From Moringa oleifera (taxonomy: Eukaryota > Streptophyta > Magnoliopsida > Brassicales > Moringaceae), in NCBI GenBank assembly GCA_021397835.1, contig JAJFZO010000646.1, positions 124,001 to 188,000 on the forward strand: a stretch of DNA of 64,000 nucleotides, read 5' to 3'. Of this stretch, positions 1 through 10,909 are shown in pieces (the first letter of the stretch is position 1; each line of letters begins with the position of its first letter). The translations under genes were made by a program, and so were the position numbers. The notes below the pieces were generated by a model. That model worked only from the letters and a program-made list of their open reading frames with translations. It searched no databases and was not told the DNA's origin.

Positions 1-1859
1 CTTTCAATAGCGCCATTAAAATTTAAGCCTCTTTGAAGCACTAGTAGTTGTAGCTGTGGGTAAGGCTTTCGTTTTTATCACTCCAGGTGCCGATCTATAT
101 GACCTCTAGACGGTACAAAATGGTACAAAGTACACCTCTTTCGTAGAGGCAGGTAATAACCTAACCTTTAAGAGTCTAGGGGAGCCATCTCTCTTATCTA
201 TCAATGGAAAGATCTCTGCGCATGGTGTAATAAAGAGTCTTACAAAAAATTGATTGAGACTCCCTCACCGGTCCACGAAAATATTTCGATCTGCGTGCAT
301 GAGAGCAACTCAAACAAAAAAGAGTTTGGTATGAATTTAGGCCTCGTCCACCTGTTTGCTGTTAGGCCCAGGCATGGCATCAGACAAGGGCGCTGTTATG
401 CCCCGTTACTTTTCTATGGCTGGCCTCTAGACTATCTAAAAGAATCGAGAATAGGGCGGTCTTGCCCATAGTGGTTCTTCCTGCGTTTGGTGATTATCTG
501 CTTATGCATGTCGAGCCAATAATCCTGAACGGGGTGGTCTTTTTTTACATGAGTTTTTTTGCCTTTTGTGCAGCAATGGCGCTCAAGTTCTTGAGATCGA
601 AGAGCAGCACCCTCGGGCATTGATTAAGTGAAAGAAGAATGCTGGAGACCACGTAGGTGTAGAAAGTCAGGATTAAATGGTTTGGAGGCTGAAGACGGCT
701 AAGAAAGAAAATAAGGACATTGGCTTAGTTTGGCTTTAGTTTAGAGGGACCATTTACCCTGCCTTAAGTGCCTTTTTTTCTTCTTGTTCTATCCTTATTA
801 AGTTTTTCGTATCGTAACATGGTAGCCTTTGGGAAAACCTATCGCCTATAGCTAGATTAAATCCCTATTGCTTAAGACAAGTCAAGATAAAGGGCCAGGC
901 TTACAGCTAGCTCTTAGTGCTTCAAGCTAAATGGAAGAAGGTTGAGTCCTTGAAATTAATAGGGATTTCATCTTTGATTAGAGGTAGAGTAGCAGCGCCT
1001 TTCGTTATTGGGGTTTTCTCATACTAAGTTTGTTGTTAGAGATAAAATTCGCAACTACAAAGGACCTACTTATAACATAATAAGGAAAACTCCATAAAGG
1101 ATGTCACTCTTTTGATTCGATTCATACAACATATATGGGAGTTAGGCTTTCTATTGGATAGTGGTAAGAGAAAAATTGGGAGGGAGCAATAAGGCAAGCA
1201 AATTCAGAGCGAGCAAGGGACTCACTACGAGGCCAAAGGAGTAGGTTGAATGAAAGCCACCATGGAACAACAACACAAAAGGAAGCGGTTCAGATCTCGT
1301 CTCTAGGGATCCTACTAGGGAAGAATATCCAACTTTTGGGTTAGTGGCCTTGTGTCTCCCTTCTTGTTCCAAGTACTAATGAAGCTGATCTACCCCTACG
1401 CTTTGTCTTATCATCGATGCCACGGGATTTGAGATAGCTTGAAAGTAGAGCGGAAGATGCTGGAGATAAAAAGAAAGGACATCTCTCGATGGGGAAAAAG
1501 CTGAAGCGGCACGTCATGAACTAGCTGCCAACTGAGCTCCCTAGATGTAGTAGTAAATCAAGATGGGTGCTATATATTCAAAGAAGGCTCGGCCCCTTCT
1601 TCTTCTCGACAGCAAACATAAGGCTCTACTCTGTCTAAGGCTCGTACTAGGTCGGAGCAAGGCGTCTAGTTTTGTTGATCATTTCAGATAGGATGAAAAA
1701 TGAATCCATCCAAAGGGAACATTCCTGCCTCATCCACCGCCCTCGGGAAACCACACGTTTATATTGGCGACAATCGACTATTTCTCTAAGTGAGTGAAAG
1801 CCCACTTCTAAAATCAGTGATAATGGCTGTGGTGGCAAATTTCATCCACACTAATATCA
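1..1859. other. No recognisable gene
   Basis: AT-rich DNA full of stops in all frames. Short open frames (for example 250-471 plus, 432-620 minus, 1151-1372 minus) show no family motif that I recognise and carry no ribosome-scale conservation clues. The style, with many short purine and pyrimidine runs, resembles plant mitochondrial spacer, but this is only an impression. Confidence 0.4.
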
Positions 1860-2545
1860 TATACAAATATAAGATCCCTGCATTTTCTTCTCCATTCATA
1901 AGCTAAACCATGGAAAAATTTGATGAAAAGTCTCAAATCACACAGAAGTTCTCTATGGCATACAATTTGTAGACTCAATGGACTTGCTGAAGTGTTCAAC
2001 AAGACGTTATACATGATATTGATGAAAAGGTTCTCTCCAAGAATAAAGGCAACTTGCACAAAAGGCTACTGGAAGCTTTATGGCCTATGGAACCATGCAT
2101 CACATGATGACACAGTCAACACTTCACTCACTAGTCTTTGACTGCGAATTGTCGACTCAGGGTACAAATTTCCTCGATGTGGGTGGCCATGCAATGCTTT
2201 ATGACGATGGAGCAAAACACGAAACTTCAACTTGCTAAACTCGAGGGCCTGGATTAAAAAAGGCTATAAGCTCAGCAAATGCTCGAAGTATACTAAGCAA
2301 GGATGTCTCACAGGTATTCGACAAAAAAGTACGCATGCCTTATTTTTTTTAAAAAAAGGATCTTGTCTTGGCTATAAAATGACCTATCTTAATCTCGCAT
2401 TGATCCAAAGAAAAGTTTGAGCCAAAATGGGAAGGGCCAGTAGAATGGCTTTTTCCAAATTGCGCATACCAGCTCATCACTGCTGACAAACGCAGAATGC
2501 CTGCCATCAACGGGCATTTCCTAAAATAGGCACTTCCTTTGAAAA
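1860..2545 (+). mobile_element. Ty3/gypsy integrase C-terminal remnant
   Basis: The translation, read across several frames, gives the late integrase core and C-terminal region of a Ty3/gypsy polyprotein. NGLAEVFNKTL at about 1977-2010 matches the usual 'NG..E..NK.L' helix. KGYWKLYGLW follows, where the family has a W-H-E-x-L-x-x-A-L-W motif. Further on come a Q-G-R-x-x-R-like stretch, an FDKKVR-like motif near 2318-2335, and the terminal 'ITAD.RRMPAINGHFLK' block near 2480-2530. Several frameshifts and stops break it, and no LTR, primer-binding site or reverse transcriptase was found next to it. It is a dead fragment of a nuclear retrotransposon inside or beside organelle-derived DNA. The assignment to Ty3/gypsy is firm; the lineage is not determined. 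Confidence 0.8.
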
Positions 2546-3535
2546 AACATGCACACGTAGAAGGAGTGTAAATTGCAATATAAAGCAGGTCACTTCATCA
2601 TGACGCAGAAGCCATTACACCGTTTGAACATGCTTGTCTTACTTGACATCCTTCATGCGTATCTGATTTTTGACCAAGCATGAAGGGACGATTCATATTT
2701 GGGGCAGTTTACTAATGTATTAGCAACATTAGCTTCCATGATCAGTAGAAGGTATTGATATTCGGCCAATAGAGTCAACAAATCAGATTGAAATCAGTGT
2801 GAAGAAAAGTCATTCGAGGACTAATTAAGCACAGCTAAATAGTAGTCATGCCCATAAGGAAAGCAAGAAAGATCGTCAACGCTTCCAACGCCCATAGGAA
2901 CTAGGTAGTAAGTTAGGCCGAAACTAAAGGACTTTGTGAGACCCCATTTCCTATCTACCTCTCTGAATCCTTAGTTTCTAGAGCAGTAGAGATTCACACT
3001 TTAACTGCTTCATCTGAAGGAGGGCTTACAGTTTGGAAAATCAACATAAATGCCAAAAAAAAAAAGGAAACTGTACATCAAGCCCTGTATAGCGAGACAG
3101 AGAAAAGAAATGGTATCTTTTACTATTAATAAAATGACCAGATGTACCTAGTTGCGATCAGATGTAGGAGAGAAGTTTGTTTAGGAGCCACTGCATATGT
3201 TTTCTCTTGAATTTCTTTATGAGATTTACGATCGCTCTTTCCCCCCAACCTCGTTAGTCCTTTAAATCCCCTTGAATACTCAAAGAAAAATTGTTTGATC
3301 AAAAAATGGATCAAGCAAGGTGTTGATTTCTCTTTTCAAATCAAGATCTTCTTTAAAAGAACCAAAGTTAGCAGAGTAGCTCCAGTAAGAGTTTATTAAA
3401 AGCTGAAAAATGGAAGACTGGGGCTCTTTACAAAAAGTCTGGGAAACCAAAAATGGGATACCTAGGTCGCGAGGCAAAAGGGGACGGAACCTCACTTCAA
3501 TTCACTAAGGAGAAGGTAAGTACTTTTATATCATT
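2546..3535. other. No recognisable gene
   Basis: Stop-rich spacer. Two overlapping minus-strand open frames (3126-3314, 62 codons; 3280-3495, 71 codons) are free of stops but match no family I know. Nothing else is supported here. Confidence 0.35.
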
Positions 3536-3539
3536 TCTT

Positions 3540-4420
3540 CTGAAGTCATATAGATCAATGCCTACACTGGGGGGGCATCGAACCACAGGAAAACATTTGT
3601 AGACACGATCATGAATCAAGCCAGATTAAAACATTCAGCTATGGACTGATAAAATTTTTTGAAACGTCGACCATAAACGAAGGATGGCCAGGCCCCGGTT
3701 CCCAAGTTTAAAGTATTCCCTAATTGTAAGCCTACTCAAATCAGAACTAAACTAGTTGATTCTTTTTTACCTATCGGTTGGCCGACTTTAAGCAACCTGC
3801 GCATTTTTTGCTAAGATCCCAAGTCTCTAAGTGGGCCCTCTTGGCCACCCGCGACCTTAGCTTTTTAGAGAATCCCGCTCCTGTGTCATTGAACTTATAG
3901 CTCGGTAGTCCATTGGGTGGCTTTGTTTATCCTTCTAGTTTCGAGTGTCTTGTTGGATAGTTATAGCGGCCCATGGGCACGAGATGTACCTTATTGGGGG
4001 AGCGACGGTCCCTTGGACATAGTCCTTTCACGCAGTGGCCGTTTAGTCCATGGTCTATTGGATGGTGGGTGCAAGGCTAGAAATTGGAACACATTGATTC
4101 CACTCATTCTTGTCCTTCGCTTCAGGGCATGTCCCTCGATCTGGTCAGTACTCCATATTGTCGGGCAGCGAAGCTTACACTTGTTCACTAATTATGAGGG
4201 GTCGCCAAGGCCTCTTTCCTTCTCCCTTTTCTGCTCTTTCATAAGGGTTTAGACCCCCACAACGGGGGAAGGAGTTAATTGAACATCTCAGCCATTGGTG
4301 GGAATTTCGCACGCATCCAATCCCCAATTCTTGTGTACCTCGGATAATCGTGTTGGGTGAATTACGACCTCGTACGATCGTGTTGGGTGAGCAACAGTCA
4401 CTTGGGCTAACAGGTCATAC
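3540..4420 (-). other. Probable 5' half of nad5 intron 2 (trans-spliced group II)
   Basis: Sequence directly downstream of nad5 exon 2 on the minus strand. In angiosperm mitochondria exon 2 is followed by a broken group II intron that is trans-spliced to the tiny exon 3. Here the coding match stops exactly where exon 2 should end (after Y-L-A-K), and the next bases, GTATGACC on the minus strand, look like a mutated group II 5' consensus (GTGYG). The extent of the intron half is not visible, so the lower bound is arbitrary. The plus-strand open frame 3917-4252 lies inside it and is not recognised. A 30-bp tandem duplication sits at 4337-4390. Confidence 0.4.
4337..4390. repeat. 30-bp tandem duplication
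   Basis: Two copies, starting at 4337 and 4367, share ATCGTGTTGGGTGA at their 3' ends and ACCTCG at their 5' ends, with a period of exactly 30 bp. They lie just after nad5 exon 2 in the presumed intron 2. The copies differ at several positions. Confidence 0.75.
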
Positions 4421-6711
4421 TTTGGCCAAGTATACTAAAAAAAGACTCCCAAGAGCTAAAAATATTGAAGGAATGGCCATAGGAATGGGCGTATCAAGAC
4501 ATTGTAAGATGTCTTACCCGAATGAATTAATTGGTACTGGAAATGTTAGAAAAAGTAAACGAAAAGAGTAATAAGAAGTGAAAAGGACAGAAAGACTTCC
4601 CAACCAAAAAAAAAATTCCCACTAATGGTATACTTAGTGTAAGCCAGCTCTAAGATCACATCTTTGGAATAAAATCAGTTAGAAAAGAAAATCTAATTAG
4701 AGATACGCTGCCTATGAGCATCATGGCATAGGTAAAAAGGAACGAGGAGGCAAGCCCCCCCATTTTTCGCATATCATACTCATCCGACATAGCATGGATC
4801 ATCGAACCTGCACTCAGGAATAGTAATGCTTCAAAAAATGCATGATTCATTAAGTGAAAGACGCTAACTGAATAGTTAGAGATGCCACAAGTAAAGATCA
4901 TATAGCCTAATTGATTGCAAGTTAAATAAGTTATGACCCTCTTTAGATCGGTCTATAATATTCCAGTGGTTGCCGCAAGGAATGACGTCATAGCTCCTGT
5001 AGAAGTAATAACAATCAAAGCCGTAGGTGGGTATTCAAATAAAGAGAAGTACCTTGCTATCATGAAAATGCTCGCTGTTACCATAGTAGCTGCATGAATC
5101 GAAGCGAATACTGGAGTGGGACCCTCCATAGCATCGGATGACCAAGTGTGCGATCCTATCTGTGCCGATTTCCCAACAACACCAATAAGAAGTAAAATAC
5201 AAATAAGAGTTATGCATTCAATCTCATATTGTAAGAAATCCAAGAATTTCTAGGGGCACTAGCATGAACAAAAATGGTTGAAAAGTCTACTACTTGAAAA
5301 AGAGTAAAACGACCCGAAATCCCACAAGCTAATCTAAAATCACCTACTCGATTGACAAGCATAGCTTTTGTAGCTGCTTTATCTGCTTGAAGTCATGTAA
5401 ACCAAAAATGAGTGAACAAATATGAAGTAAGACCTACTCCCTTCCATTCTAGGAATAATTGAAGAGAGTTATCTCCAATCACCAACATTGGCATAAAAAA
5501 AGTAAGAATGGATAAATAACATATAAATTGAAGGCGATGCAGATCCTCAAACATATATGAAATGGAATAAAGATGGACCAAGCTACTTATGGATGTAGCC
5601 ACAATTAACATCAATACGGTTGAGCTATCGAACACGAAGTCAAAAATGAATTATGAGTCGAACCAATTTGCAAATTGAGCGAGCTCCCTTTGCATGCAAT
5701 GACATGGTAGTGAACCTCTCATTCTAATTCAGTGCTCTCCAAACCGTGCGGGGAGGTTTCCCATTACACGACTCACCAACTTGATCTTCCGCGAGAACCA
5801 TATGTCCAAGCAGGCTTAGAAAAAGAGGTACGATCTCGGTTTCCTTTGCCATTCAAATGTATGGCATCCACTGTGCTTAGGGCCCTTCTTCCCTTCCCTA
5901 ATGAAAAAGTCCACCACCAGCCTTAGTAGTCTCAAATAGGGCATGCAGGCCTACCTCTATTTTTAGTAGGTGATTCATTACAGATGCGAAGAAAAGGCTA
6001 GATTAATAAAAAAGGGTACTACAAGCCTTTTGCCTTATGCATCTAACCAGCTCGCATGGTTCATCGGTTCCACTGACTAGACCCTTAGAGTAATTCAGTC
6101 GATACAGAGGTGCGCTTGAAGTTGAGGGTGTACTGTCCCTATTGGGTCAAGCCCTTCCCCATAAGGCCCCACCATCGGGGCATAAGCGCCCTGTTACTAC
6201 CCATATGTGAGGTGCAGTCTTAGCCTTCCCTGACCAGGATCGCTCCCACACATGTAGCATTTATGATTGGCCTACTCAACTATGTATCGATTGAAAGGTA
6301 GGGCAGCATAGCCCCCAACCAAAAGGAGTGGTTACGTCCAGTATGTCCCCTTTTATTCCCGACATGCTATGGTGCCCTGGGGTGGGTAGGAGCGGGTCGA
6401 GCCCGTATCGTTGTGAAGCAATAGTCGGGTTTAGATCTGATCTATCTACTAAACAATTCATCCAATGATTTCACAATCGCCAAAGAAGCCTCGAGAAGCA
6501 TCAAACATTTTCGATGAGATCCATGGTGCAATTCTTAGATAGGAAGCACTAGCTCCTAGTGCGACTTCATAAAAAGTAATCAAAAATAATATCAAAGAAA
6601 ATGAAATGCATGTAGTGGTCATTATAATGGTTCCTTCTACTCTTAAAAAACATCCAAAAAAAGGGCTATGAAACTTTCAAGCATGGGCAAAAATACAATA
6701 AGTAGATACAT
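4421..6711 (-). pseudogene. nad5: nad5 exons 1-2, NADH dehydrogenase subunit 5 (broken)
   Basis: Nad5 is a proton-pumping membrane subunit of mitochondrial complex I. Exon 1 starts at ATG 6711 (MYLLIVFLP) and runs 230 bp to about 6482. Exon 2 spans about 5633-4421, near its usual ~1216 bp, and contains recognisable blocks such as [39 protein letters not shown] and [12 protein letters not shown]. Breaks: TGA for the Arg codon in HFWFT-R-LQADK (about 5390), TAG for Gln after ATTGIL (about 4950), a frameshift near 5225 and another near 4665. Exons 3-5, which are trans-spliced from elsewhere in real mitochondria, are absent. Serines at positions known to be edited to Leu (GSHTW, ASIHAA) are still encoded as Ser, and intron 1 is retained, so the copy came from mitochondrial DNA. 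atp9 lies upstream on the same strand. Confidence 0.93.
5634..6481 (-). other. nad5 intron 1 (group II, decayed)
   Basis: 848 bp between the two nad5 exons, close to the usual size of angiosperm nad5 intron 1. The 3' part has a clear domain V at 5741-5774: on the minus strand it reads GAGTCGTG...GGGAAACCTCC...GCACGG, the catalytic hairpin, with one or two substitutions in the stem. It is followed by the AGAGCAC that usually leads to domain VI. No intron-encoded maturase is present, as is normal for this intron. Confidence 0.85.
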
Positions 6712-6892
6712 AATTTTGAGTGTGATTAAACAACCAAAAATCAGACAATGACAGAGCGTCCTATGATTATGTGATAGATTAATCAATGTCCAAAGAACAC
6801 TCGATCGAAGGAATGAGTCACAAGGTGAATTGGTTGCCCTAATGCTTTATTAAAGAGCATTATCGGGGACTAGCCCATGGTTAAAATAAAGT

Positions 6893-7116
6893 TCAAAATA
6901 CGGATGAGGTCAAAAAGGCCATCATTAGGGAAAAAAATGCAATAGCTTTGATTAGAGTAAAGCTTAAAATGGCATAACCAAATGATTATTTAGCCAATGA
7001 TGGATTTCGTGCCATGAATGGATTAAAGAACTGAAGACATTTCCAATACAAACAGAAGCCCCCGTTGAAGCAATTGTAGCAGCTCCGGTATCTATTGATT
7101 TAGCACCCTCTAACAT
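6893..7116 (-). pseudogene. atp9: atp9, ATP synthase F0 subunit c (broken)
   Basis: Subunit c forms the proton-carrying ring of mitochondrial ATP synthase. From ATG 7116 the frame reads [18 protein letters not shown] and then [14 protein letters not shown], the first helix and loop, with Gly and Ala positions of the helix replaced by Asp, Thr and Ser. After SLIHS the frame shifts (the VARNPSLAK loop is damaged). The second helix is readable in another frame as FGYAIL...SLMMAFL, ending at the TGA at 6893-6895. The length of 224 bp against the normal 225 shows a net 1-bp loss. An upstream in-frame ATG at 7149 only extends the frame by chance. It is a dead copy located 181 bp upstream of nad5. 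Confidence 0.92.
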
Positions 7117-8062
7117 CTCGAGAAAAGAACTCTCTTCACGCTTTTTCATTCACTTTTCACTTCAAAATTCCTCATCGATTCTTCTCCTTGTTCCTTTCAT
7201 CTAAGCCATCTCACTTGGTTTGCCATGGGCATTCTTTGTACCCATGGTGTGGTACATTAAACATTAACCTAATCAAAATTTAAAAATCAAATGATAACTA
7301 CATCCAAAACCTTTATTCTTGACGTAAGCGGATGCAGTTTGCCTGACTTATGCGGCTTTGGAATAAATGATTGAAACATTAGAGAAAAATGAAAAGAACT
7401 TGATTTCATTCCTTTTTGAATCTCAAAGACACGAGATGCAGACAAAGATGAAGATTTTTTAGACCCTTTTTTTGTCTTAGATTTTCTATCAAATTTCCAA
7501 AGTCTATTGATTTTTGAAAGCACTCGATCCGTCAAATTTGAAATATGAACTTCCATTCATGGAGTTGTATTCATTGTTTTTGTCACTGTTGTTTTTTCTT
7601 TTATTTTTCTTTTTGGTAGTACAAGAAAGATAAAAGTAGTAGTTGTTTGTGACAACAAGTGAGTTTCAGGTTTATTGGCCATTGGAGAACGACTGATTCT
7701 TTCTCTTTTCGTTATTTATATGAAAAGAAGAGGCATACTCTTTCAAAAAAAAGGTAGTGAAAAGAAAACTCGACTTCCTACACAACCTAACTACCTCTAG
7801 AGCGAACAAGTCGAAATGCAATGTTCCTTGGATAGACCATCGTGAACAATCCATAAGATTTTGTTTAAAATCCCACAGACTATTTGGGGGCTTTAGAAGA
7901 CCCCCTGCCATCAGACACACGAGAGCGAGATTGCGTTCAAATACGCTTAAAGTCTTATTTCTGACATCAGTAGGAAGTTGACTGAGATCCATTTTGCAGG
8001 GATCTGTGGGGTAAATAACAGGGATGAGACTGTTTTGGATAATTAAAAGGAAAAGTTTTGGT
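7117..8062 (-). other. Unidentified stretch with two open frames downstream of RNase H relic
   Basis: Two minus-strand open frames lie here: 7287-7556 (89 codons, rich in Lys and Ser) and 7672-7992 (106 codons, beginning MDLSQLPTDVRNK). I recognise neither. Both follow the pararetrovirus-like RNase H relic on the same strand, so they could be further remnants of that element, but no motif supports this. Pyrimidine-rich DNA lies between them. Confidence 0.3.
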
Positions 8063-8590
8063 TTTAAGATGAAGGTCTAGTGAGGAAATCAGGGATGACA
8101 TTGGTGGTCCCCTTTATATGCTTGGAATCAAAACTCCATTTTGAGAACCGTTCAGTCCATCTGAGTGATTGTAGATGTGGTAGAATCTTTTGCATGAACT
8201 GTAACATCTTTTCCAAAGATGGCATATCCATTTCTACCAGGCCTATTAAATGGAACTAAAATTTTTCAATTCCTCGTAAAGATTTCCTTGAAAGTAGAAT
8301 GATAATGCTATTTAGATTCTTTGAACTTATCGCTTTTATAACCATAAATTCTTTTGACTCCATCTTTTTCTTCCAACAGTATAACTCCCCAGTATTTGTC
8401 ACTAGCGTCAGTCTGCAAGATTCTTTTGCCAAAAAAAGGAATCTGCAAAGGTGGCAATTGTTAAGCATGTTTTTTCAAAGCTTGTACTACTTTGGTTTGC
8501 TTTTCACTCCACTGTGGAGGATTCTTTTTTAACATCTTTCTTAGCAGAGAAGTTAGTTTGGATAGCTTGGGGATGAGGTCGCCCATGCAG
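8063..8590 (-). mobile_element. Endogenous pararetrovirus-like RT connection/RNase H fragment
   Basis: The minus strand encodes, across frameshifts, the end of a reverse transcriptase and an RNase H domain of the plant pararetrovirus (Caulimoviridae) type. The order is a connection segment (LGDLIPKLSKLTSLL, about 8575-8535), an SEKQTK segment, an 'LVT' stretch where the first catalytic Asp region is expected, an FKE-like segment, and a C-terminal block with LRWTERFSKW and HIKGTTNVIPDFLTR (about 8150-8070), then a stop at 8063. The W-x-x-x-FSKW and HIKG...DFL.R pattern is typical of viral rather than Ty3/gypsy RNase H. A gypsy origin remains possible. The domain is disrupted and no polymerase core (YxDD) was found. 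It is an old, inactive genomic copy. Confidence 0.65.
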
Positions 8591-9286
8591 TTTACAATCC
8601 TAAAAAATTACTGTACTTACTTGTAGGAAAGATTCTCACTTGGGAATTTGTGCAACTCTGGAGCAATGTGGGGTTGAAAAAGATAATGGCCATCCTTTTT
8701 GGGCTTTCCGGAAGATAGTTGAGTGGAGAGAGATTTTGAAGGTGAAACTTTATGCAATCTGCCATATGGTGGAGATGGCTTCATGAATGGGCATTCAGAA
8801 CCTTTGGGTAGACTCTAACTCATTATATGCAGTCAAGATGATTAACTCCCAATGCAAGCCCCACAAGCACGAAATATGCTGCTGAGCTTCACTAAAAATG
8901 CAAGAGCCTTATAGTCTTTTAGAGTCACCCATAGTTGGAAGGAGAGCAATAGAGCCACCAACTTTTTTTTCAGAACGTCGAGTTATGTCTTAATGTACCC
9001 AAGAGACCTCCCTTAGCCCTTAATGACATTATTAGAAAGGATATGCAGGGACTGATTTATGTAAGTGCATGACATATTATGTACTATTTTCTAATATTAT
9101 GTTGTATTATATAATGAAAAATAATAAGAAAATTATTATATTATTATTTAAATAGCTGAAAGACCAAAACAAGGTGAAAAAACCAAAAGCCCTTTTTTCA
9201 AATTCCTCCCAGATGCATGGCTTACATACTCGACTCAACATTTTTGGAAAACAATTGAATTGAGGGTCCTGAAGAGAATTGGCCAT
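8591..9286. other. Spacer with AT-rich block
   Basis: No gene recognised. Part of 8591-8990 may continue the viral-type relic upstream, but I cannot support it. 9045-9165 is strongly AT-rich (short TATTAT/ATAATA runs). Confidence 0.35.
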
Positions 9287-9899
9287 TCAATCTTATAAAC
9301 TAATCGAGACTGAAATTGGAAAAAGAGATATGAACGGAGAGGAATAACCAATCGATGAACATGAAACCATTCTGTTTCAACAGAGGTACGAGAAATGGTT
9401 AGGGGCAATAAAGTAAGTGAAGTGGTTGGATATTGCGAACTATTCCAACCACTACTAGATGTGATTCCAAGAGCTGAACGAGAATGAATACCACACAGAA
9501 GAGTCAAGACCAAGCTCCCTAATGGAATGTCTAACCGATCCATTTTGGGTCGATCAAATTGGTATAGAAGTTATAACATGGAAAAACCATAGAAAACACG
9601 ACTTATTTGAATAACCTGGTGACCTACCAATTATAGAAGTATGATCTTTGGCAAGCAATAAGCACTTAAATAATGCAATTTGAGTGCACCATCTTTTTTC
9701 TCATTTCGAGGAAAAGGTGCAGGAGGAAAAGGAATGGAAGGATCCGAATCGGACCTAAACAGGAATGACATGAAAAGTCTTTTTCAAAACCAAGCATTAA
9801 GGGTGTTACGACGATATACGATAGGAATGGAGAAAAACTCGTAATTAGTATGGTGGGGAAGATCTGTTTATGATATAGTTCAAGAAAAAGTCATCTCAT
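9287..9899 (-). pseudogene. ccmB: ccmB, cytochrome c maturation ABC-transporter membrane subunit (broken)
   Basis: CcmB is the membrane part of the mitochondrial CcmAB complex, which drives release of haem from the CcmE chaperone. From ATG 9899 the first codons are Met-Arg-TGA, where the family has Met-Arg-Arg (CGA to TGA). LFLELYH, YIVVTPLMLGFEKDFSCH, GPIRI and PRNEK follow in changing frames. The best-preserved part is MDRLDIPLGSLVLTLLCG and HSRSALGITSSSGWNSSQ, ending near ETEWFH. A frameshift then leads to SLFPISVSISL-TAA (the normal CAA is now TAA), and the native TGA lies at 9287-9289. The 613 bp compare with about 621 in intact genes. It is clearly mitochondrial in origin and non-functional. 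Confidence 0.93.
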
Positions 9900-9945
9900 T
9901 TCCTTACTTCTTCTTCTTTCCAATTCAAAAACTTTAAGGCTAGTT

Positions 9946-10254
9946 TTGAACGCCGTGCAACATCTAACCATTAACAGTTATAAAAATCGGGATTGTGAAT
10001 CCCTGCATTATTTTTGGTATCACTTTGGTTTCTTTGGAAGGTATTCCATAATGAGTCCTTTGATAAGATTTGGTTCTTTTCTGACTCTAGTTAGCCACTC
10101 ACACATAGTCGTTAAATTATTTTCTAAATCAATTTCCAATGACTCCATTAATAGGGAGGCTGTGTTAAAGTTAAGCTCTTTTTCCTCGAGAAATTTAGTG
10201 GATAAAGGATCGACCACCCCTTTTCGATTCTTTATGCACTCTCTTTGCTATTAA
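9946..10254 (-). pseudogene. Unidentified ORF region upstream of ccmB (possible rpl10 relic)
   Basis: A 65-codon minus frame (10217-10020: MVDPLSTKFLEEKELNFNTA...) and a 102-codon plus frame (9946-10254) overlap here. I do not recognise either protein. The position fits rpl10, which lies just upstream of ccmB in many angiosperm mitochondrial genomes, and the minus-strand protein is the right size for part of it, but I could not match it to the L10 family. This is a context-only suggestion. Confidence 0.2.
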
Positions 10255-10602
10255 TGCATGAAGATCCATTTGAAGGGTCTAAACTTCCTCCACGTTAGGA
10301 ACAAAGGGGCTTGTTTGTCCCCACCCCCCTCTCAGGGAAGCGATTGAATTAACGGGCCCTAAGGGCATTCGGTTGGGCCACTTCGTTGCCTTCTTCATTT
10401 TGAAAGGGCTCCATTAGAACCCTTAGGTCAAAGAAGGACCATCTAGAGCCATGACTGCTTCCCTCCCCCCCTCTATTCCGACTAATATGGAGTTGGATCC
10501 ACTAGAGGACCCAGGAGCCTCCATCATATTAACAATCATGTTGTTGTCCATCAAACCCAAAATAAGAATAAGAAAAACATACACATTTGAAAGATAAATA
10601 TT
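10255..10602. other. No recognisable gene
   Basis: Spacer with a C-rich run (about 10321-10332) and a second one near 10464-10470. No open frame of note. Confidence 0.4.
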
Positions 10603-10872
10603 CTATCTATACCTAATAAAGAGGAAGCGAAAGGCTTCATTGCAAACAGCTCGCATGAGCATCCTAACAATATCAAAATGGAGGCTGAAAAGCCACAACA
10701 ACCAAAACGAGATAGCGAGGAAAAACAAAACCATCAAAATTCTGACCCAAAAATTAGACATTCCATGCCCCCGATGGAAAACTATAGTACACTCTAAGGA
10801 ATTCCTATCAGCCGACTTCGCTGTACTCAAAATGAATTGTCTAAGTGCTCTCCTATCTTGGCTTTGTCTCAT
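10603..10872 (-). CDS. Chimeric ORF: rpl2 N-terminus fused to an rpl5 segment and a hydrophobic tail
   Basis: An uninterrupted 89-codon frame. Residues 1-33 (MRQSQDRRALRQFILST..., AKSADRNS, TIVFH) match the start of mitochondrial ribosomal protein L2 with several substitutions. Residues 34-48 (RGHGMSNFWVRILMV) match an internal part of ribosomal protein L5. The junction falls at CATCGGGGGCATGG, where both genes share His-Arg-Gly-type codons, which suggests recombination at microhomology. Residues 46-67 are very hydrophobic (LMVLFFLAISFWLLWLF), a potential membrane span absent from either parent, and the C-terminus is unassigned. Such mosaics of gene pieces plus a membrane helix are the usual build of plant cytoplasmic male-sterility ORFs. 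Whether it was ever expressed cannot be seen, and in this location it is probably inert. Confidence 0.7.
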   Translation of the reverse strand: MRQSQDRRALRQFILSTAKSADRNSLECTIVFHRGHGMSNFWVRILMVLFFLAISFWLLWLFSLHFDIVRMLMRAVCNEAFRFLFIRYR

Positions 10873-10909
10873 TGTCTATCTCGTAATCATTCAATTCCAT
10901 CTGAATTAG

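Noticed and set aside
1814..2059. Minus-strand 81-codon ORF
   Set aside because: Antisense to the gypsy integrase remnant.
3917..4252. 111-codon plus-strand ORF as a real gene
   Set aside because: It lies antisense within the probable nad5 intron 2 half and has no recognisable motif.
4350..4571. 73-codon plus-strand ORF with a plausible basic protein
   Set aside because: It is the antisense of nad5 exon 2; the minus strand gives clear Nad5 residues ([29 protein letters not shown]).
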